From Streptomyces fumanus (lineage in GTDB: Bacteria > Actinomycetota > Actinomycetes > Streptomycetales > Streptomycetaceae): a DNA stretch of 64,000 nt. The stretch lies in the NCBI RefSeq assembly GCF_014655295.1, contig NZ_BNBI01000013.1, positions 170,251 to 234,250 of the forward strand, given 5' to 3'. This document shows, piece after piece, positions 19,906 to 28,235 of the stretch. Every line of letters starts with the position of its first letter. The stretch's first letter is position 1. Below the pieces are notes generated by a model that was not told the origin of the DNA, searched no databases, and was given only the letters and a program-made list of their open reading frames with translations. Position numbers and translations under genes: made by a program.

Positions 19906-20790
19906 ATGCAGTTCCAGCAGCTCCAGTACTTCGTCGCCGTCGCCGAGACCCGGCACTTCACCCGGGCCGCCGACCTGGTCCATGTCGCCCAGCCGTCGCT
20001 GTCCCAGCAGATCAAGGCGCTGGAGCGGGAGCTGGGCGCGGACCTGTTCCAGCGGGCCCGCGGCAACATCACGCTGACCGACGCCGGGGAGGCGCTGCTG
20101 CCGCTGGCCCGGCGCATCCTCGCCGACGCGGAGACCGCGCGGCACGAGGTGCAGGAACTGGCGCAGTTGCGCAGCGGCCGGGTGCGCCTGGGCGCCACGC
20201 CGAGCCTGTGCACCGGGCTGCTGCCGGACGTGCTGCGCGCCTTCCACGACCGGTACCCGGGGATCCGGCTGCTGATCGAGGAGGGCGGCAGCCACGACCT
20301 GGTACGGGAGCTGGCCCGGGGCGCGCTCGACCTCGCGCTGGTGGTGCTGCCGCTGCCGACGCCGTCACCGGCGCTGACCACGGTGACGCTGCTGCGGGAG
20401 GACCTGGTGGTGGTCTCCTCACCGGAGGAGCCGCGGCCCGGCGGGGGGCGGCGGACGGTCCGGATCGCCGACCTGGAGGGCGAACGGCTGGTGATGTTCC
20501 GGCACGGGTACGACCTGCGGGAACTGACCGTCGCCGCGTGCCGCGCGGAGGGCTTCGAGCCGGCCTTCGCGGTGGAGGGCGGCGAGATGGACGCGGTGCT
20601 CGGCTTCGTCCGGGCGGGGCTGGGCGTCGCGGTGGTCCCGCGCATGGTCGCGGCCCGCTCGGGGCGGGGGCTGCGGGTCACGCCGCTGGCCCGCCCGGGC
20701 CTGCACCGGACCATCGCCCTGGCCCACCGCAGCGATGTGGCTCCGCCTCGGGCGGCACGGGAGCTGCAGCGGATGCTGCTGGAACGGTGA
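19906..20790 (+). CDS. LysR-family transcriptional regulator, probable regulator of sdhCAB
   Basis: 294 residues. The N-terminal winged helix is MQFQQLQYFVAVAETRHFTRAADLVHVAQPSLSQQIKALE-like (residues 1-60, with recognition segment AQPSLSQQI). The effector-binding domain (about 88-294) shows LRLGATPSLCTGLLP-type strands, GALDLALVVLP and AVLGFVRAGLGVAVVPRM. Divergent placement 84 bp from sdhC, with a LysR-type palindrome between, suggests it controls the succinate dehydrogenase operon and itself. The effector is unknown. ATG 19906 aligns with the family start; an upstream ATG at 19864 would read through the operator. Confidence 0.9.
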   Translation: MQFQQLQYFVAVAETRHFTRAADLVHVAQPSLSQQIKALERELGADLFQRARGNITLTDAGEALLPLARRILADAETARHEVQELAQLRSGRVRLGATPSLCTGLLPDVLRAFHDRYPGIRLLIEEGGSHDLVRELARGALDLALVVLPLPTPSPALTTVTLLREDLVVVSSPEEPRPGGGRRTVRIADLEGERLVMFRHGYDLRELTVAACRAEGFEPAFAVEGGEMDAVLGFVRAGLGVAVVPRMVAARSGRGLRVTPLARPGLHRTIALAHRSDVAPPRAARELQRMLLER

Positions 20791-20821
20791 CCCTTCCGGC
20801 GCCGGGTGCGGTGACGCCGGT

Positions 20822-20922
20822 AAGGGGCGCGGGGAACTGCGCGACCGGCCGAGACGGGCCCGCAGCCGACGTCGGACGTGCGGGTTTCGTCGTGGCTGGT
20901 CGCGCAGTTCCCCGCGCCCCTT
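20822..20922. terminator. Large inverted-repeat hairpin between convergent lysR and rmdA-like genes
   Basis: Positions 20822-20846 and 20898-20922 are perfectly complementary 25-base arms (first arm begins AAGGGGCGCGGGGAACTGC) with 51 bases between. The downstream arm with its flank (20887-20922) is the reverse complement of the 47-bp repeat at 16277. It sits between the stop of lysR (20790) and the end of the converging rmdA-like gene (20934), so it can act as a bidirectional terminator. Confidence 0.65.
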
Positions 20923-20933
20923 GGGGGCGTCAG

Positions 20934-23084
20934 TCACCCCGTCGCGTCCGCCAGCGCGAGGTCGTGGAGGTGTTCCGGAGGACCCGGGCGGGCGTAGTAC
21001 CAGCCCTGGGCCGTGTCGCAGCCCAGGACGCGGAGCTGGTCGGCCTGGGCGCCGGTCTCCACGCCCTCGACGGTGACCGAGAGGTCGAGGCTGTGGGCGA
21101 GGGAGACGATCCCCTCGACGATCTTGAGGTCGACGGGGTCGGCGGGGAACCGCTGCATGCTCTGGGTGAAGGAGCGGTCCAGCTTCAGGACGCTCACCGG
21201 CAGCCGGCGCAGGTTGGCCAGGTTGGAGTAGCCGGTGCCGAAGTCGTCCAGGGCGATGTCGACGCCCATCTCGGCCAGTTGCCGCAGCGGCTTGAGCAGG
21301 CCGTCGTCCGCGCCGATCAGCGCCGACTCGGTCACCTCCAGGCAGAGCGCGTCGGGCGCCACGCCGGTCCGCTCCAGGATCTCGACGGTGTCCTGGACCA
21401 GACCCGGGTGGGTGAGCTGGCACGGCGAGAGGTTGACGTTGATGCGCAGCGGGTCCGCGGCGCCGCCGTCGCCGTCGCCGTACCGCTCCCGCCAGGCGCG
21501 GGCCTGGCGTACCGACTGCTCCAGCACCCAGCGGCCCAGCGGCACGATCAGGCCGGTGTGCTCGGCGAGCGGGATGAACCGGTCCGGGCCGAGGACCCCG
21601 TGCTGCGGGTGCAGCCAGCGCACCAGCGCCTCGGCGCCGCGCACCCCGCCGTCGCCGAGGTGGACCAGCGGCTGGTACTCGATGAAGAACTCGCCGCGCT
21701 CCAGTGCCGCCGGCAGCGCGGTGGTCAGGCCGTGCCGGGTGATGACCCGGGCGTCGGCCTCCGGGTCGGCCAGTTCGTAGCGGTTGCCGCCCGCCGACTT
21801 CGCCCGGTACATGGTGATGTCGGCGCTGCGCAGCACCTCCGCCGCGCTGCGCTCCCCCGCCGGGCCCTCGACCACGCCGATGCTGCCGCGCACGGTCAGC
21901 TCCCGGCCGTCGATGCTGATCGGGGCGAGCAGGGCGTTCATGATGCGGCCGGCCAGTTCGTCCACCTCGTGCCCGGTGTCCGGGCCGGTGGTCAGCGCCA
22001 CGAACTCGTCGCCGCCGAGCCGGGCCACCATCTCGCCGGGCGCGGTGGCGCAGGACTGGAGCCGGTCGGCGACCTCGACGAGCAGCCGGTCGCCGGCCGC
22101 GTGGCCCAGGCTGTCGTTGACGGTCTTGAAGCCGTCGAGGTCGAGGTAGCACAGGCCGAAGCGGCGGCCCTCCCCGGCGTTCAGGGCCTTCTCCAGGCGT
22201 TCGAAGAAGAAGCTCCGGTTGGGCAGGCCGGTGAGCGCGTCGTGGGTGGCCTCGTAGCGCAGCCGCAGGTTGAGCAGCCGCCGCTCGGTGGTGTCCTCCA
22301 TCAGGGCGAGCTGGTACTGCGGGCTGCCGTCGGCGTCCCGCAGCAGGGAGACGGTGAGGTTGGTCCACAGCACGGTGCCGTCGGGCCGGTAGAACGCCTT
22401 CTCCAGGTGGTAGTGCTCGCGCTCGCCGCGCACGAGTTCCTCGTAGAGCCGCCAGGTCTGCGGGGCGTCGTCGGGGTGGGTCCACTCCAGGACGTTGCGG
22501 CCGCGCAGCGCCTGGTCGGTGAGGCCGAACATGCGGGTCAGCGCCTGGTTGACCTGGAGAACGGTGCCGTCCAGGCCGGCGATGCCGATGCCTATGGCGG
22601 CACCCTCGAAGACGGCGCGGAAGCGGGCCTCGGAGGCGTGCAGCGCCTCGGCGACCACGCCCTGCGCCCGGAGCGCGGCCTGCGCGATGGCCTCCTGCTC
22701 GGCCAGGGTCCGGGCCCGCAGCGCGGCGGCGAACCCGGCCGCCATGGCGTGCTGCATCCGGGCCGAGCGGGCCCGCAGCGCCTCCTGGTCGCCGTCCTGC
22801 CCGCAGTACAGGACCAGGTAGGCGTCGACGCAGTCCAGGGTCCGGCTGAGCGCCTCGGGGTCGGTGCAGTGCGCGTCGACCAGGGCGGCGCCGAGCGCCT
22901 TGGCCTCCTCGGCGTCGAACGCGCGGGCCCGCAGCACCTCGCTCAACCGCCTGGCCAGCGGCAGCAGTTCGGCCTCGAACTCGGGTCTGGTCGCCGCGGT
23001 CGTGGTGACCGGGAACACCGCCCGGCTCCAGATCGTCGCGAACCGGCGGAGTCTGTCCTCCGGTCCGTCCGGTACCGCCGTCAC
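20934..23084 (-). CDS. rmdA: RmdA-like PAS-GGDEF-EAL cyclic di-GMP enzyme
   Basis: 716 residues, cytoplasmic (no membrane helix). After an alpha-helical N-terminal region (1-145) comes a PAS/PAC sensor (about 150-268: FRAVFEGAAIGIGIAGLDG, YRPDGTVLWTNLTV). The GGDEF domain has an intact LGGDEF (357-361), and the EAL domain (about 460-710) has AEALVRWLHP near 485, VNLSPCQL, LEVTESALI, DDFGTGYSNLANL, LKLDRSFT and VEGVETGAQ. Both motifs are complete, so synthesis and hydrolysis of c-di-GMP are both possible. The architecture and neighbourhood match RmdA of Streptomyces, a phosphodiesterase affecting development. The GTG start overlaps the methyltransferase stop by 4 bp. Confidence 0.85.
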   Translation of the reverse strand: MTAVPDGPEDRLRRFATIWSRAVFPVTTTAATRPEFEAELLPLARRLSEVLRARAFDAEEAKALGAALVDAHCTDPEALSRTLDCVDAYLVLYCGQDGDQEALRARSARMQHAMAAGFAAALRARTLAEQEAIAQAALRAQGVVAEALHASEARFRAVFEGAAIGIGIAGLDGTVLQVNQALTRMFGLTDQALRGRNVLEWTHPDDAPQTWRLYEELVRGEREHYHLEKAFYRPDGTVLWTNLTVSLLRDADGSPQYQLALMEDTTERRLLNLRLRYEATHDALTGLPNRSFFFERLEKALNAGEGRRFGLCYLDLDGFKTVNDSLGHAAGDRLLVEVADRLQSCATAPGEMVARLGGDEFVALTTGPDTGHEVDELAGRIMNALLAPISIDGRELTVRGSIGVVEGPAGERSAAEVLRSADITMYRAKSAGGNRYELADPEADARVITRHGLTTALPAALERGEFFIEYQPLVHLGDGGVRGAEALVRWLHPQHGVLGPDRFIPLAEHTGLIVPLGRWVLEQSVRQARAWRERYGDGDGGAADPLRINVNLSPCQLTHPGLVQDTVEILERTGVAPDALCLEVTESALIGADDGLLKPLRQLAEMGVDIALDDFGTGYSNLANLRRLPVSVLKLDRSFTQSMQRFPADPVDLKIVEGIVSLAHSLDLSVTVEGVETGAQADQLRVLGCDTAQGWYYARPGPPEHLHDLALADATG

Positions 23085-23893
23085 GCCGTACGCCCCACGC
23101 CCGCGTAACCCGAGAACGCGTACGGGTCCTCGTCCTCCGGCGCCGCCTCGGGCCGCCAGCGCGGCATCGGCACCAGCCCGGGTTCCACCATGTCGTACCC
23201 CTCGAAGAACCGCGCGATCTCCTCGCGCGAGCGCATGATCAGCGGATTGCGGATGTCCTGGTACACGTCGACCGCGCGCCCGGCCCGCTCGGGCGGCAGC
23301 GGCATTCCCTCGTACGAGGCATGGGTGAGGACGAGGAGGCTGCCGGGCGCGAGCGCGCCGCTCAGCTCGGCCACCGCCCCGTACGGGTCGTCCGCATCTT
23401 CCACGAAGTGCAGTATGGCAACGAGGAGCAGGGCCACCGGCCGATTCAGGTCGATCAGCCGCTCCACCTGGGGCGCGGCGAGGATCTCGCGGGGCTTGAG
23501 CAGGTCGGCGGCGACCACGTCGGTGTTCTCGTCGCCCGCCAGCACCGACTGGCTGTGCGCGACCGCGACCGGGTCGTGGTCGACGTAGACCACGCGGGCC
23601 CCGGGCCGGGCGGCCCCCGCGACCTCGTGGACGTTGCCGAAGGTGGGGATGCCGGAGCCGATGTCCAGGAACTGGTCGATGCCCTCGGCGGCGGCGAAGC
23701 GCACGGCGCGGCGCAGGAACGCCCGGTTCGCCCGCGCGATCCTCGGCAGCCCCGGCACGAACTCCATGGCCCTGCGGGCGGCTTCCCGGTCGACCTCGAA
23801 GTTGTGCGAGCCGCCCAGGTAGAAGTCGTAGATCCGGGACACGCTGGGCACCGTGATGTCGATGTTCCGCGGGGCCCAGGCGGGACGCTCCAT
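23081..23893 (-). CDS. SAM-dependent methyltransferase, DUF574 family
   Basis: 270 residues. It starts MERPAWAPRNIDITVPSVSRIYDFYLGG, the characteristic opening of the actinomycete-specific DUF574 methyltransferases. The SAM pocket is QFLDIGSGIPTFGNVHEVA, then RVVYVDHDPVAVAHS, and VVAADLLKPREIL. Many paralogues occur per Streptomyces genome and substrates are mostly unknown. It is the upstream gene of a pair: its TGA overlaps the GTG of the PAS-GGDEF-EAL gene, so the two are translated from one message. A link to c-di-GMP signalling is inference from that coupling. Confidence 0.87.
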   Translation of the reverse strand: MERPAWAPRNIDITVPSVSRIYDFYLGGSHNFEVDREAARRAMEFVPGLPRIARANRAFLRRAVRFAAAEGIDQFLDIGSGIPTFGNVHEVAGAARPGARVVYVDHDPVAVAHSQSVLAGDENTDVVAADLLKPREILAAPQVERLIDLNRPVALLLVAILHFVEDADDPYGAVAELSGALAPGSLLVLTHASYEGMPLPPERAGRAVDVYQDIRNPLIMRSREEIARFFEGYDMVEPGLVPMPRWRPEAAPEDEDPYAFSGYAGVGRTA

Positions 23894-24002
23894 CTGGCTC
23901 TCCAAGGCTGAAGGCGATCCGGTGTTCGAGCAGAGGCTACTGATCGTCCGCCAACAGGGCGAGCCGAACCGGAAATTGACCATCCGTTCCCGGTCACTGC
24001 CC

Positions 24003-24075
24003 GCGGCACGTGCCGCACGAAAAGCACGGGAAACTCCGGAAACACGGGAAGCTCCGGAAACTCCGGAAACACGGG
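24003..24075. repeat. Perfect palindrome and short direct repeats upstream of the DUF574 gene
   Basis: GCGGCACGTGCCGC (24003-24016) is a perfect 14-bp palindrome. It is followed by two identical 18-bp copies of AAACTCCGGAAACACGGG (24031-24048, 24058-24075) with a partial copy between. The stretch 23894-24161 has no gene. It lies upstream of the methyltransferase-rmdA operon and downstream of the lipoprotein gene. Similar CCGGGA/CACCGGGA repeats occur at 60150-60245. Confidence 0.5.
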
Positions 24076-24161
24076 GGAACACGGAAAAGGGGCCGCTCCC
24101 TCCGTCCGGAGGCGGAGGGAACGGCCCGGGGGCCGGTGCGCCGGGGCGGGCCCGGGGAGGG

Positions 24162-25103
24162 CTACTTCTTCTTCGGCGCGCCGACCGGCTTCCCGTCGGG
24201 CGCGACGGCGTACCAGGTGCCGCCGACGCCCTGACCGTTGGTGTCGCCGGGCTGCTTGTCGCCGGCGAAGGTGTAGACCGGCCAGCAGTCGATGGTCTGC
24301 TGGGCGGTGCCGTCGGGCCGGGTGAAGCTCATCAGGCCCTTCTTCTCGATTCCCTTGGTGTCGTCGGCCCGCACCGGGGCCACGACCGGCCACTTGTCCA
24401 GGCAGTCGCCGGTGCAGGCGGAGACGGGTTTCGGCCAGGCCGTGTCCTTCAGGAAGCGGTAGACGGTCATGCCGTCGCGGTCGACGACGATCTCGCCGAG
24501 TTCGGGGTCGTTCCGGGTGGCCAGGCCGGGCCGCTCGGCGCCCGCCTTCTTGCCGTCGGCGGCCAGCGCGTACCACTTGCCGCCGACGCCCTGGCCCTTG
24601 ACGTCGCCGGCCCGGGTGTCCTTGGCGTAGCGGTACGCCGGCCAGCCGCCGATGGTCAGTTGCCTGGTGCCGTCGGCGCGGGTGACCTCGCCGAGCAGCT
24701 TCTCGTCGATGCCCTCGCCGGCGAGGGCGTCGTCCGCGGCGACCGGTGGCCAGGCGGTGGCGCAGTCGGCCTCGCAGGTCGCCTCGGAGGGGTCGGCGGT
24801 GTCCGCGTCGAACCGGTAGAGGGTGCGGCCGGCGCCGTCGGTGACCAGCTCGCCGATCTTCGGGTCGGTGGACACGGACAGCTTGCCCGCGGGAGCGGGC
24901 GCGCTCGCCGACTGCCGGGCGTCGGCGCCCAGGCCCTTGCCCGCGCCGGCGCCGATCGCGCCGGCGTCGCCGGGCGCGGCCGTGGCGCCCACGTTCTGGC
25001 TGCCGCTGCCGGTGGTGCCGCTGTCCTGACCGCACGCCGTCGTCAGCACCAGCACCGCCGCGGCGCTCGCCACGAGTGAGGCGTTCCGCCACGAGGTCTT
25101 CAT
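24162..25103 (-). CDS. SCO0930-family lipoprotein with repeated secreted domains
   Basis: 313 residues. The signal peptide (MKTSWRNASLVASAAAVLVL) ends in lipobox LTTA|C with Cys24. A Gly/Ala-rich linker (about 25-75) is followed by two copies of a beta-rich secreted repeat (COG4315 type): KIGELVTDGAGRTLYRFDAD...CEADCATAWPPV and the second ELGEIVVDRDGMTVYRFLKD...CTGDCLDKWPVV. Each is completed by a G-W-P-A/V-Y-x-Y/F strand and QGVGGKWYAL or QGVGGTWYAV. Each repeat carries a C-x3-C pair, likely a disulfide. These proteins are surface-anchored; function unknown, with redox or iron roles sometimes proposed. Confidence 0.85.
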   Translation of the reverse strand: MKTSWRNASLVASAAAVLVLTTACGQDSGTTGSGSQNVGATAAPGDAGAIGAGAGKGLGADARQSASAPAPAGKLSVSTDPKIGELVTDGAGRTLYRFDADTADPSEATCEADCATAWPPVAADDALAGEGIDEKLLGEVTRADGTRQLTIGGWPAYRYAKDTRAGDVKGQGVGGKWYALAADGKKAGAERPGLATRNDPELGEIVVDRDGMTVYRFLKDTAWPKPVSACTGDCLDKWPVVAPVRADDTKGIEKKGLMSFTRPDGTAQQTIDCWPVYTFAGDKQPGDTNGQGVGGTWYAVAPDGKPVGAPKKK

Positions 25104-25229
25104 CGTCGACTCCCCTGCCTGGGACGGGTATCGCGGCGCTCCGTCGGGCCGCCGCACGGCATGGGGTACGGACGCGGGTGAGGGTTGTGTTCAACGGGAC
25201 GGGGGATTTCCCGGGCCGTGCTCCCGGTG

Positions 25230-25284
25230 CCCGTGCGGGGCCCGTCCGGCGCCCGTGCGAGGCCCGTCCGGCGACCGTCCGGCG
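25230..25284. repeat. 22-bp tandem repeat in a divergent promoter region
   Basis: Two 22-base copies (25230-25251 and 25252-25273) differ at one base and are followed by an 11-base partial copy ACCGTCCGGCG (25274-25284). The gap 25104-25391 lies between the divergent lipoprotein and Pro/Thr-rich protein genes; nothing else is recognised in it. Confidence 0.5.
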
Positions 25285-25391
25285 CGGAAGTGTACGGGAG
25301 TTCGGGGACGCCGGTAGCCCGCTGTCCCTCCTTCGGAGTAATCGGCGGCGACGGGGGCACGGTCCGGCCCGGCAGGCTTCATGCTCTGCTC

Positions 25392-26057
25392 GTGCATGGA
25401 CCCGAATCGACCCGATCCGCCTCTGCCGGACGGGCGTTGGCGCTGGTGACGCTGGTGTTCGCGTTCGCCGGCGCACCGGCCGGCCTCGCGGAGGCGGACG
25501 CCTGCGCGTACGTGTCGGCCGGCCCGGGCGGCATCAGCGCCACGGCGGTCGCCGGGAGCGGCACCTGGCCGACCTGGCCGCCCTGCCCGCCGCCTCCGCC
25601 GCCACCGCCGTGTCCCAAGCCGCCCCCGCCGAAGCCGACCCCGCCGCCACCCAGCCCCACACCCACTCCGACGCCGACGCCAACGCCGACACCCACTCCG
25701 ACGCCCACGCCTACCCCGACGCCGACACCCACACCGACGCCCACCCCGACCCCGACGCCCCCCGCGTCGACGCCGCCCGCCCGGCCCACGTCCGAGCCAC
25801 CGGCGGCCCGGCCGCCCGCCCCGTCGGAGACCGCCACGCCGACCCCGACCCCGACGCCCCCGTCCCGGACCCCGGCACCGGAGCCGACGACGGCAAGTCC
25901 CACGCCCCGGCCGTCCGTGACGCCGGTGCACTACCCGCGCCACCGCGCCGCCCAGCCCCGTTCACGTGCCCCGCAGGGCGCGACCTCGCCGCTGGTCTTC
26001 GTCCTGCTCATCACGGTCCCCGCGCTGGTCGCCGTCGTCGCGCTGCGTCCCCGCTGA
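25392..26057 (+). CDS. Secreted, membrane-anchored Pro/Thr-rich protein
   Basis: 221 residues from GTG 25392 (MHGPESTRSASAG). A signal peptide (ALALVTLVFAFAGAPAGLAEA) is followed by a short extracellular part with Cys-containing CAYVSAGPGG and PPCPPPPPPPPCP. A long unstructured stalk comes next, including about 20 TP dipeptides encoded by a short DNA tandem (about 25655-25765). A C-terminal helix SPLVFVLLITVPALVAVVAL and a terminal Arg anchor it. The design is a cell-wall-spanning stalk. No enzymatic domain is visible. The start is uncertain because the open frame extends 69 codons further upstream. A DUF4239 membrane protein follows 16 bp later. Confidence 0.7.
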   Translation: MHGPESTRSASAGRALALVTLVFAFAGAPAGLAEADACAYVSAGPGGISATAVAGSGTWPTWPPCPPPPPPPPCPKPPPPKPTPPPPSPTPTPTPTPTPTPTPTPTPTPTPTPTPTPTPTPTPPASTPPARPTSEPPAARPPAPSETATPTPTPTPPSRTPAPEPTTASPTPRPSVTPVHYPRHRAAQPRSRAPQGATSPLVFVLLITVPALVAVVALRPR

Positions 26058-26073
26058 TCCCTGGAGGCACCCC

Positions 26074-26838
26074 TTGCCGGAATGGCTTGTTCTCACCCTC
26101 GCGATGCTGGCCGCCTGTGCCGTCGTGGTCGTCATCACCCTCGTCCGCCACCGCCGGGCCGCTGAGGACGAGGACACCACGGAGACCCCGGACGTCATCG
26201 AGTACATGACGATGTGGATCGGCGTCATCTACGCCATCGTGCTGGGCCTGGCGATCGCCGGGGTCTGGGAGGCCCGCAGCGCCGCCCAGGACCACGTGCA
26301 GACGGAGGCGGTCGCGCTGCACGAGATCACCGAGCGGGTCCGGGTCTACCCGCCCGAGGTCCGTGACCGGATTCGGGACGATGTCAATGCCTATGTCGGA
26401 CACGTCGTCACCACCGAGTGGAAGGCGATGTCCGAGAAGGGCGAGGTCACCGAGCGCGGCACCGAACTCTTCGAGCGCATCCGCGTCGACGTCACCGACT
26501 ACCGGCCCGCCGACGACTTCGAGGCCCAGGCGTACCAGCCGCTGGTGGACCAGGTGACCGCCGCCGACCAGGCGCGCCTGAACCGGGCGGACTCGACGGG
26601 GGCCACCATGCCGGGCGTGGTGTGGTTCGGGCTGATCATCGGGGCCGTCGTCACCATCGGCATGGTCTTCGCCCTGCAGATCCGGCGCACGCCGCGGGAG
26701 CTGGTGCTCGCCGGGGTGTTCTCCGCGCTGATCGCCTTCATGCTCTTCCTGATCTGGGACTTCGACGCGCCGTACAGCAGGGGCCTGTCGGCGTCGACGG
26801 ACCCGTTCCTCAGCCTCTTCCCGGGCGTCAAGGGGTGA
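26074..26838 (+). CDS. DUF4239-type integral membrane protein
   Basis: 254 residues using a TTG start at 26074, supported by GGAGG at 26063-26067 and by the hydrophobic start (M)PEWLVLTLAMLAACAVVVVIT. Two N-terminal helices (about 3-22 and 47-67, MTMWIGVIYAIVLGLAIAGVW) flank a cytoplasmic loop. An alpha-helical extracellular domain (about 70-180, HEITERVRVYPPEVRDRIR) and two C-terminal helices (GVVWFGLIIGAVVTIGMVFAL, LVLAGVFSALIAFMLFLIW) follow. This is the usual DUF4239 layout; function unknown. It is probably cotranscribed with the Pro/Thr-rich protein. Confidence 0.8.
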   Translation: MPEWLVLTLAMLAACAVVVVITLVRHRRAAEDEDTTETPDVIEYMTMWIGVIYAIVLGLAIAGVWEARSAAQDHVQTEAVALHEITERVRVYPPEVRDRIRDDVNAYVGHVVTTEWKAMSEKGEVTERGTELFERIRVDVTDYRPADDFEAQAYQPLVDQVTAADQARLNRADSTGATMPGVVWFGLIIGAVVTIGMVFALQIRRTPRELVLAGVFSALIAFMLFLIWDFDAPYSRGLSASTDPFLSLFPGVKG

Positions 26839-27015
26839 GCCCGCCAGGGGGCGGCACGCCGGTGCCGTCCCCTGACCGGCCCACCGCCTTGCCCCATTCG
26901 CGCGACTGCGATCGCGCCGCCCGGCGCGCCTTCCTAGCGTTTCGGGCAGCGAGGTGCATGTCCGGCATGAGCGGAACAGGTCCGCCGCTGCTCCTCGGGA
27001 CCCGGAGGTTCCACC

Positions 27016-27645
27016 ATGCGCATGCGCGCGATACCCGTCGCCGCGGCCGCACTGCTGGGCGCCTGCGCCCTCACGTCCTGCGTGCCCGCCGCCGGCGCGG
27101 TCGGCCAGGGCGACATCACGCCGTTCGGTTTCCGTGTCGTGCCGGCCACCGTGCCGCCGGGCGGCGAGGTCACCTTGCGGGTGGACCGCGCCGACGGGAC
27201 CTGCAAGGGCCCGGCGACGGTCTCCGCACCGGTCTTCGACACGGTCACCATCCCGCGCGGGCGGTCGACGGCGAAGGCGGTGGTCGACCCGGACGTCGAA
27301 CCGGGGGGCGTCTACCAGGTGTCGTTCACCTGTGACGGCGCCAGCGGCACCACGAGTCTGACCATCGCGGGCCACTCGCCGACTCCGCCCCCCAGCCCCT
27401 CGGTCCCCGCGCCCAGCCACCCGGGCCACCACCGGCCCCCGCCCCCCGGGCACCCGCAGCAACCCGAACACCCGCAGCAGCCGGAGCACCCGGAGCATCC
27501 GCGGAAGGGCGTGCACGCCGGTGAGGGCGGCACGTTCGCGGACCTCGACCCCGGGAGGATCGGGCTCGGCGCGGTGCTGATCGCCGGGGCGCTGGGAGCG
27601 GCGTACCACCTCTCGCGGCGGCGCGGCGGCGAGGACGGCGCCTGA
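27016..27645 (+). CDS. Secreted surface protein with Pro/His-rich stalk and C-terminal anchor
   Basis: 209 residues. The signal peptide MRMRAIPVAAAALLGACALTSC could be a lipobox (LTS|C, Cys22) or be cleaved later at AGA. A single beta-sandwich-like domain (about 30-120: FGFRVVPATVPPGGEVTLRVDR, VYQVSFTCDGASGTTSLTI) precedes a stalk of repeats such as HPQQPEHPQQPEHPEHP. The C-terminus is a helix RIGLGAVLIAGALGAAYHL followed by SRRRGGEDGA, the layout of a sortase substrate, though no LPXTG is visible. A converging gene with the same design and a class F sortase gene lie within 1.6 kb. No catalytic motif. Confidence 0.7.
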   Translation: MRMRAIPVAAAALLGACALTSCVPAAGAVGQGDITPFGFRVVPATVPPGGEVTLRVDRADGTCKGPATVSAPVFDTVTIPRGRSTAKAVVDPDVEPGGVYQVSFTCDGASGTTSLTIAGHSPTPPPSPSVPAPSHPGHHRPPPPGHPQQPEHPQQPEHPEHPRKGVHAGEGGTFADLDPGRIGLGAVLIAGALGAAYHLSRRRGGEDGA

Positions 27646-27658
27646 CGCACGTACCCGC

Positions 27659-27707
27659 ACAGGGCTTCGCCCCGGGTCCCGTTGAGGGGTCCGGGGCGAA
27701 GCCCTGT
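27659..27707. terminator. Bidirectional terminator hairpin
   Basis: ACAGGGCTTCGCCCCGG (27659-27675) and its perfect 17-base complement (27691-27707) with a 15-base loop. It lies between the stops of two convergent secreted-protein genes (27645 and 27750). Streptomyces terminators often lack a U-tract. Confidence 0.75.
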
Positions 27708-27749
27708 CGGCGTGCGGTCCCGCGGCGGGCGCCCGGCCCGGGACCGCGG

Positions 27750-28235
27750 TCAGGCGCGTCGTTCGGCCCGGCGGCGCATCCAGAACAGGCCGCCGCCCGC
27801 GACCGCCGCCGCCACCAGCCCGCCGCCGATCGCGATGTCGGTCGGCGTGGCGCCGCTGGAGCTGCTGCCGCCGATGCCGCCGTGCACCCCGCCGATGACG
27901 GTGAAGGCGGCCGGGCGGGTCAGCGTGCGGCCCGAGCAGTTGACGGTGATGTCGTACGAGCCGGGGCGGGCGTTGCTGTTGATGGTGGCGATGCCCTTGG
28001 AGGTCTCGTTGGCGCCCCGGACCGGTGTCAGCGGGGTCGTGGGGAAGGCCCGTGAGGTCATCGTGCCGCCGTGCGGGCAGCCGTCGACCGTGACGGTCAA
28101 CTGGCCGCCCCGGGCGATCACGCTGGGCAGGGCGACGATGTTGCTCGGCGTGTCCCAGGCGGCGGCGGTGGGGGCGGCCGGCCCGAGGACAGCGACGGCG
28201 GCGCCTGCGGCCGCCAGGGCACGAGAGATACGCAT
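27750..28235 (-). CDS. Secreted surface protein with C-terminal anchor (possible sortase substrate)
   Basis: 161 residues. It has a signal peptide (MRISRALAAAGAAVAVLGPAAPTAAA), a small beta-sandwich domain (about 27-115: IVALPSVIARGGQLTVTVDGCPHGG, YDITVNCSGRTLTRPAAFTVIGG) with two Cys likely bridged, and a Gly/Ser linker GGIGGSSSSGATPT. A hydrophobic helix AIGGGLVAAAVAGGGLFW and an Arg-rich tail MRRRAERRA follow. The fold matches the domain of the converging protein at 27016, so they are probably paralogues. The tail layout suggests a sorting signal with a non-LPXTG motif. It is transcribed away from the sortase gene. Confidence 0.75.
   Translation of the reverse strand: MRISRALAAAGAAVAVLGPAAPTAAAWDTPSNIVALPSVIARGGQLTVTVDGCPHGGTMTSRAFPTTPLTPVRGANETSKGIATINSNARPGSYDITVNCSGRTLTRPAAFTVIGGVHGGIGGSSSSGATPTDIAIGGGLVAAAVAGGGLFWMRRRAERRA

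Noticed and set aside
25379..25903. Minus-strand frame encoding a Gly-Val repeat protein
   Set aside because: It is the complement of the Thr-Pro repeat DNA. The plus frame has a signal peptide and membrane anchor and fits the neighbours.
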